Assembly (NCBI GenBank): GCA_012514865.1
Contig: JAAYZO010000469.1
Span: 1 to 7,607 of the forward strand
Direction of reading: 5' to 3'
Source of the DNA: Lentisphaerota bacterium
Lineage (GTDB): Bacteria; Verrucomicrobiota; Lentisphaeria; Oligosphaerales; JAFGRS01
Length of the DNA stretch: 7,607 nt
Part shown: piece by piece, positions 5,574-7,607 of the stretch
Layout: each line of letters starts with the position of its first letter
How positions within the stretch are numbered: the stretch's first letter is position 1
Notes under the pieces: generated by a model
Databases searched by the model: none
What the model was told of the DNA's origin: nothing
Seen by the model: the letters and a program-made list of their open reading frames with translations, nothing else
Made by a program: the position numbers and the translations under genes

Positions 5574-5588
5574 CCTGAGGGACTCAGG
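5574..5588 (-). terminator. Small hairpin just after the oxidoreductase stop
   Basis: CCTGAG (5574-5579) pairs with CTCAGG (5583-5588) over a 3-nt loop, immediately 3' of the minus-strand TGA at 5589-5591. There is no T tract, so it is at best a weak terminator for the redox operon. Confidence 0.3.
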
Positions 5589-7265
5589 TCAGTCGCGTTT
5601 CCAGGCCAGGGCGCCGGTGGGGCAGACCGCGACGCAGTCGGCGGCGGCGAGGGTGAGGGCGGCGGCGAGGGTCTCGTTCAGGGGCGCGCCGACGCGGACC
5701 TGCATGCCGCGCCAGTGGAAGGCGAGGCCGAGGCGCTCGCCGGCGCGGGCGCAGGCCTGGATACAGAGGCCGCAGGCGATGCACTTGCCGGGCTCGTAGA
5801 TGACCTCGGGGTGGGTGGTGTCGAGGGTGACGGTGCGGCGGGTGCCGGTCCAGCGCTGCGGCGAGGCGCCGCAGGCGCCGGCGACCTCGCGCAGGGCGCA
5901 GGCGTGCTGCGCCCGGCAGTCGCAGTGCAGGCAGCGCGCCGCCTCGCCGGCCGCGTCCGGCGGTGCGAGGGGGCCCGTCGCCGCGGCCTCGGCGCGTGGT
6001 GCCGGGCTGGCCTGGCTCAGGAAGGCCTCCATCTCGCCCTCGCGCAGGGCGCCCAGGCGGACCACGACAGCCGGCGCCGTCGTCGGCGGGTCGGCCTGTC
6101 GCAGGAAGGCGTCGATCTGCTCGGCGGCGGCGCGGCCTGAAGCCACGGCCCGGACCGCCAGGCGGCGCGTGTCGCGCGCTATGCCGCCGGCGGCGAAGAC
6201 CCCCGGCTGCGAGGTCGTGGCGCGCTCGCGGTCGACCACCAGGACGCCATCGCGCATGGCCAGGCCGAGGTCGGCCACCACGGCCGCGCCGGTGCCCATG
6301 GCCAGCAGGACCGCGGACGACTCGCCGCGGAGGCGCTCCAGGTCGGCGGCCGACTCAAGACCTCGCCCGAGGCGGAAGACGACGCCCAGCGCGGCGATCG
6401 CCGCCACCTCCGCCTCGAGGACTGCCGGCGGGAGGCGGTCGGCACCGACGCCGCAGCGGAGCATGCCGCCGGCCGCGTCGTGGTCGTCGAGGACCTGGCA
6501 GGCCCAGCCGCGCCGGGCCAGGGCCGCGGCGGCCGCCAGGCCGGCCGGGCCGGCGCCGACGACCGTCACCGGCTTGACCACGGCATCGGCGGGTCCCTGT
6601 GGGCCTCCGGTTCGGCGCCCTGAAAGGGCATCATTCGTCAGCCCAGGGCAACGCCCTGGGACACTCGCCGTTCCGTCTTGCAGGCCGGAGGTCTGCGACA
6701 AGACCGAGCCCGCCGCCCGCGGCGGCGTTGCCGGCGGCGGCCCGTGCGCCGCGGCGGCGCGGTGCAGGGCCCCGATGGCGACGGCGGCGTCGTGCCGGCC
6801 GCGCCGGCAGGCCTTCTCGCAGGGCCCCGGGCAGATCATGCCGAGGCTCTGCGGCAGCACCAGCGCCTCGTGGGCGAGGGCCGCCGCCGTGGCCAGAGCG
6901 CCGGACTGGAGGGCTCGCGCCATGGCCGGGATGTCGAGGTGCGCCGGACAGGCCGACTGGCACGGCGCCTCGCAGTCGCCGGCGTGCTCGCTGAGGATCA
7001 GCTCCATGACCTCGCGGCGGTGCCGGCGGATGTCCTCGTCGTCGGTGGTCACCACCATGCCCTCGGCGGCCGGGGTGGCACAGGCGGGAAGCATCTGGGC
7101 GCGCCCGGCGATCTTCACCGCGCAGACCATGCAGGAGGTGCTCGGCTCGAAGCCCTGACGCCAGCACAGGGTCGGTATGGCCAGCCCGAGCTGACGGGCC
7201 GCCTCCAGGAGGGTCGATCCCGGCGGCACCGTGACGGTCTGGCCGTCGAGGCTGAGGGTGGGCAT
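5589..7265 (-). CDS. 2Fe-2S/4Fe-4S FAD-dependent oxidoreductase (GltD-like) with an in-frame repeat insertion
   Basis: This 558-residue cytoplasmic protein is built from electron-transfer domains. Residues 1-80 are a 2Fe-2S ferredoxin-type domain (C34, C45, C48, C62), like the N-terminus of NuoG or [FeFe]-hydrogenase. Residues 85-170 are the GltD-type Fe-S domain: GDCEAPCQSACPAHLDIP with C98, C102, C106, and ICPGPCEKACRRG with C145, C149, C153. Residues 233-390 bind FAD: GAGPAG (237-242), GGMLRCGV (266-273) and GVFAAGG (355-361), ending AVRAVASGRAAAEQI. The separate NAD(P)-binding domain of true GltD is absent, as I recall is usual for this hydrogenase/formate-dehydrogenase-linked family. Residues 444-558 hold RCLHCDCRAQHAC, a full 4Fe-4S motif CIACGLCIQAC (C495, C498, C501, C505) and a two-cysteine motif DCVAVCPTGAL (C544, C548). 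Residues about 187-225 come from a repeat inserted in the linker. The upstream NuoF/HydB-like gene ends 1 nt before this start, and GGAGGTGA lies 6 nt upstream of the ATG. Confidence 0.88.
   Translation of the reverse strand: MPTLSLDGQTVTVPPGSTLLEAARQLGLAIPTLCWRQGFEPSTSCMVCAVKIAGRAQMLPACATPAAEGMVVTTDDEDIRRHRREVMELILSEHAGDCEAPCQSACPAHLDIPAMARALQSGALATAAALAHEALVLPQSLGMICPGPCEKACRRGRHDAAVAIGALHRAAAAHGPPPATPPRAAGSVLSQTSGLQDGTASVPGRCPGLTNDALSGRRTGGPQGPADAVVKPVTVVGAGPAGLAAAAALARRGWACQVLDDHDAAGGMLRCGVGADRLPPAVLEAEVAAIAALGVVFRLGRGLESAADLERLRGESSAVLLAMGTGAAVVADLGLAMRDGVLVVDRERATTSQPGVFAAGGIARDTRRLAVRAVASGRAAAEQIDAFLRQADPPTTAPAVVVRLGALREGEMEAFLSQASPAPRAEAAATGPLAPPDAAGEAARCLHCDCRAQHACALREVAGACGASPQRWTGTRRTVTLDTTHPEVIYEPGKCIACGLCIQACARAGERLGLAFHWRGMQVRVGAPLNETLAAALTLAAADCVAVCPTGALAWKRD
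6604..6704. repeat. Palindromic repeat element inside the oxidoreductase gene
   Basis: This stretch shows nested inverted repeats foreign to the gene. GCCCT-GAA-AGGGC lies at 6617-6629. CCCAGGGC (6642-6649) pairs with GCCCTGGG (6653-6660). GTCTTG (6675-6680) pairs with CAAGAC (6699-6704). The outer arms are CCTCCGG (6604-6610) and CCGGAGG (6685-6691). It is translated as residues about 188-221 (VLSQTSGLQDGTASVPG onward), which fit no domain and sit between the Fe-S and FAD domains. The CCCAGGG/CCCTGGG and GCCC-loop-GGGC stems also occur in the intergenic cluster at 3298-3429. Confidence 0.7.
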
Positions 7266-7266
7266 A

Positions 7267-7607
7267 TCAGGTCACCTCCACGGCGCCGGTCGGGCAGACG
7301 CCCCGGCAGGCGCCGCAGCGCACGCAGAGTGCCTGGTCGATGCTGTGCCGTTCGAGGGGGTGCATGGCGATCGCGCCGGTCGGGCAGCTCTGGGCGCAGC
7401 GGGTGCAGCCGATGCAGCGGTCGCTGATCTGGTAGTGGATGAGGGCATGGCAGCGCCCGGCCGGGCAGCGCCCGGCCAGATGTGCGGCGTACTCCTCGCG
7501 GAAGTGCCGCAGGGTCGAGAGCACCGGATTGGGCGCCGTCTGGCCGAGGCCGCAGAGGCTGAGGCGTTTGACCGTCCAGGCGAGGTCCTCGAGGCGCTCC
7601 AGGTCGC
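7267..7607 (-). CDS. NuoF/HydB-like NAD(H)-linked Fe-S subunit, C-terminal part (partial)
   Basis: The frame is open from the window's right edge to the TGA at 7267-7269, giving the last 112 residues. The GTG at 7524 is an internal codon. The visible part begins DLERLEDLAWTVKRLSLCGLGQTAPNPVL, the end of the NuoF-type 4Fe-4S domain as found in HydB/HndC, followed by STLRHFREEYAAHL. A short linker with CPAGRC follows. A bacterial ferredoxin domain with two 4Fe-4S motifs closes the protein: CIGCTRCAQSCP and CVRCGACRGVCP. Respiratory NuoF lacks that ferredoxin tail, while HydB/HndC-type subunits of soluble, often electron-bifurcating hydrogenases or formate dehydrogenases have it. The FMN- and NADH-binding part is outside the window. 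It is the upstream, translationally coupled partner of the FAD oxidoreductase. The catalytic partner (hydrogenase, formate dehydrogenase or other) cannot be seen. Confidence 0.9.
   Translation of the reverse strand, partial: DLERLEDLAWTVKRLSLCGLGQTAPNPVLSTLRHFREEYAAHLAGRCPAGRCHALIHYQISDRCIGCTRCAQSCPTGAIAMHPLERHSIDQALCVRCGACRGVCPTGAVEVT
7272..7279 (-). promoter_or_regulatory. Strong Shine-Dalgarno GGAGGTGA of the oxidoreductase gene
   Basis: On the minus strand GGAGGTGA lies 6 nt before the ATG at 7265, inside the last codons of the upstream gene. With only 1 nt between stop and start, it implies reinitiation or coupled translation of the two subunits. Confidence 0.75.

Noticed and set aside
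5800..7158. Long plus-strand open frame (452 codons) opposite the oxidoreductase
   Set aside because: The minus strand encodes a protein with ordered Fe-S and FAD motifs. The plus frame is Arg/Ala/Pro-rich, has no ribosome binding site and reflects GC-rich antisense openness.

Overview
The window is about 7.6 kb of very GC-rich bacterial chromosome. A single prepilin with an extreme N-terminal motif ([24 protein letters not shown]) and an H-X9-DG C-terminus, together with many unrelated short repeat families between and inside genes, points to the Planctomycetes/Verrucomicrobia/Lentisphaerae/Kiritimatiellota sphere or a similar candidate phylum. That placement is inference from gene style; no rRNA or tRNA gene was seen.

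Layout. The left edge (2-346, +) holds the C-terminus of a Pro/Ala-rich protein of unknown function, followed by a terminator-like hairpin and a dispersed repeat. A type II secretion/type IV pilus-like (pseudo)prepilin follows (712-1392, +). It converges on a cysteine-rich protein made of two DUF1284-like halves (1415-2413, -). Positions 2525-3544 contain no gene I can support; they are a patchwork of at least eight kinds of tandem microrepeats and perfect short hairpins. Next comes the decayed, internally deleted remnant of an MmeI-like type IIG restriction-modification enzyme (3469-3861, -). A DUF202/YidH-like small membrane protein follows (4074-4409, +).

From 4404 to 5573 a pair of 79-bp direct repeats encloses palindromic repeats, a truncated GxxExxY protein gene and an intact-looking mazEF-type toxin-antitoxin operon. 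The operon has a readable promoter and an operator-like inverted repeat, and the antitoxin and toxin genes overlap by 16 nt.

The right third is a minus-strand redox operon that enters from beyond the window. It has the C-terminus of a NuoF/HydB-like flavin/iron-sulfur subunit ending in two 4Fe-4S ferredoxin motifs, and then, 1 nt downstream, a 558-residue 2Fe-2S / GltD-like FAD / 4Fe-4S oxidoreductase. These two are likely partners moving electrons between NAD(H) and ferredoxin or another iron-sulfur partner such as a hydrogenase or formate dehydrogenase. The large subunit carries a palindromic repeat element inserted in frame in the linker ahead of its FAD-binding domain.

The genes do not form one pathway. 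The themes are an electron-transfer operon, a pilin/secretion-type neighbourhood, and a repeat-rich accessory zone with defence debris (RM remnant) and a toxin-antitoxin module. The most distinctive signal is the repeats: they fill intergenic space, supply the apparent start of a pseudogene, bracket the TA module, and have entered a coding sequence without breaking it.
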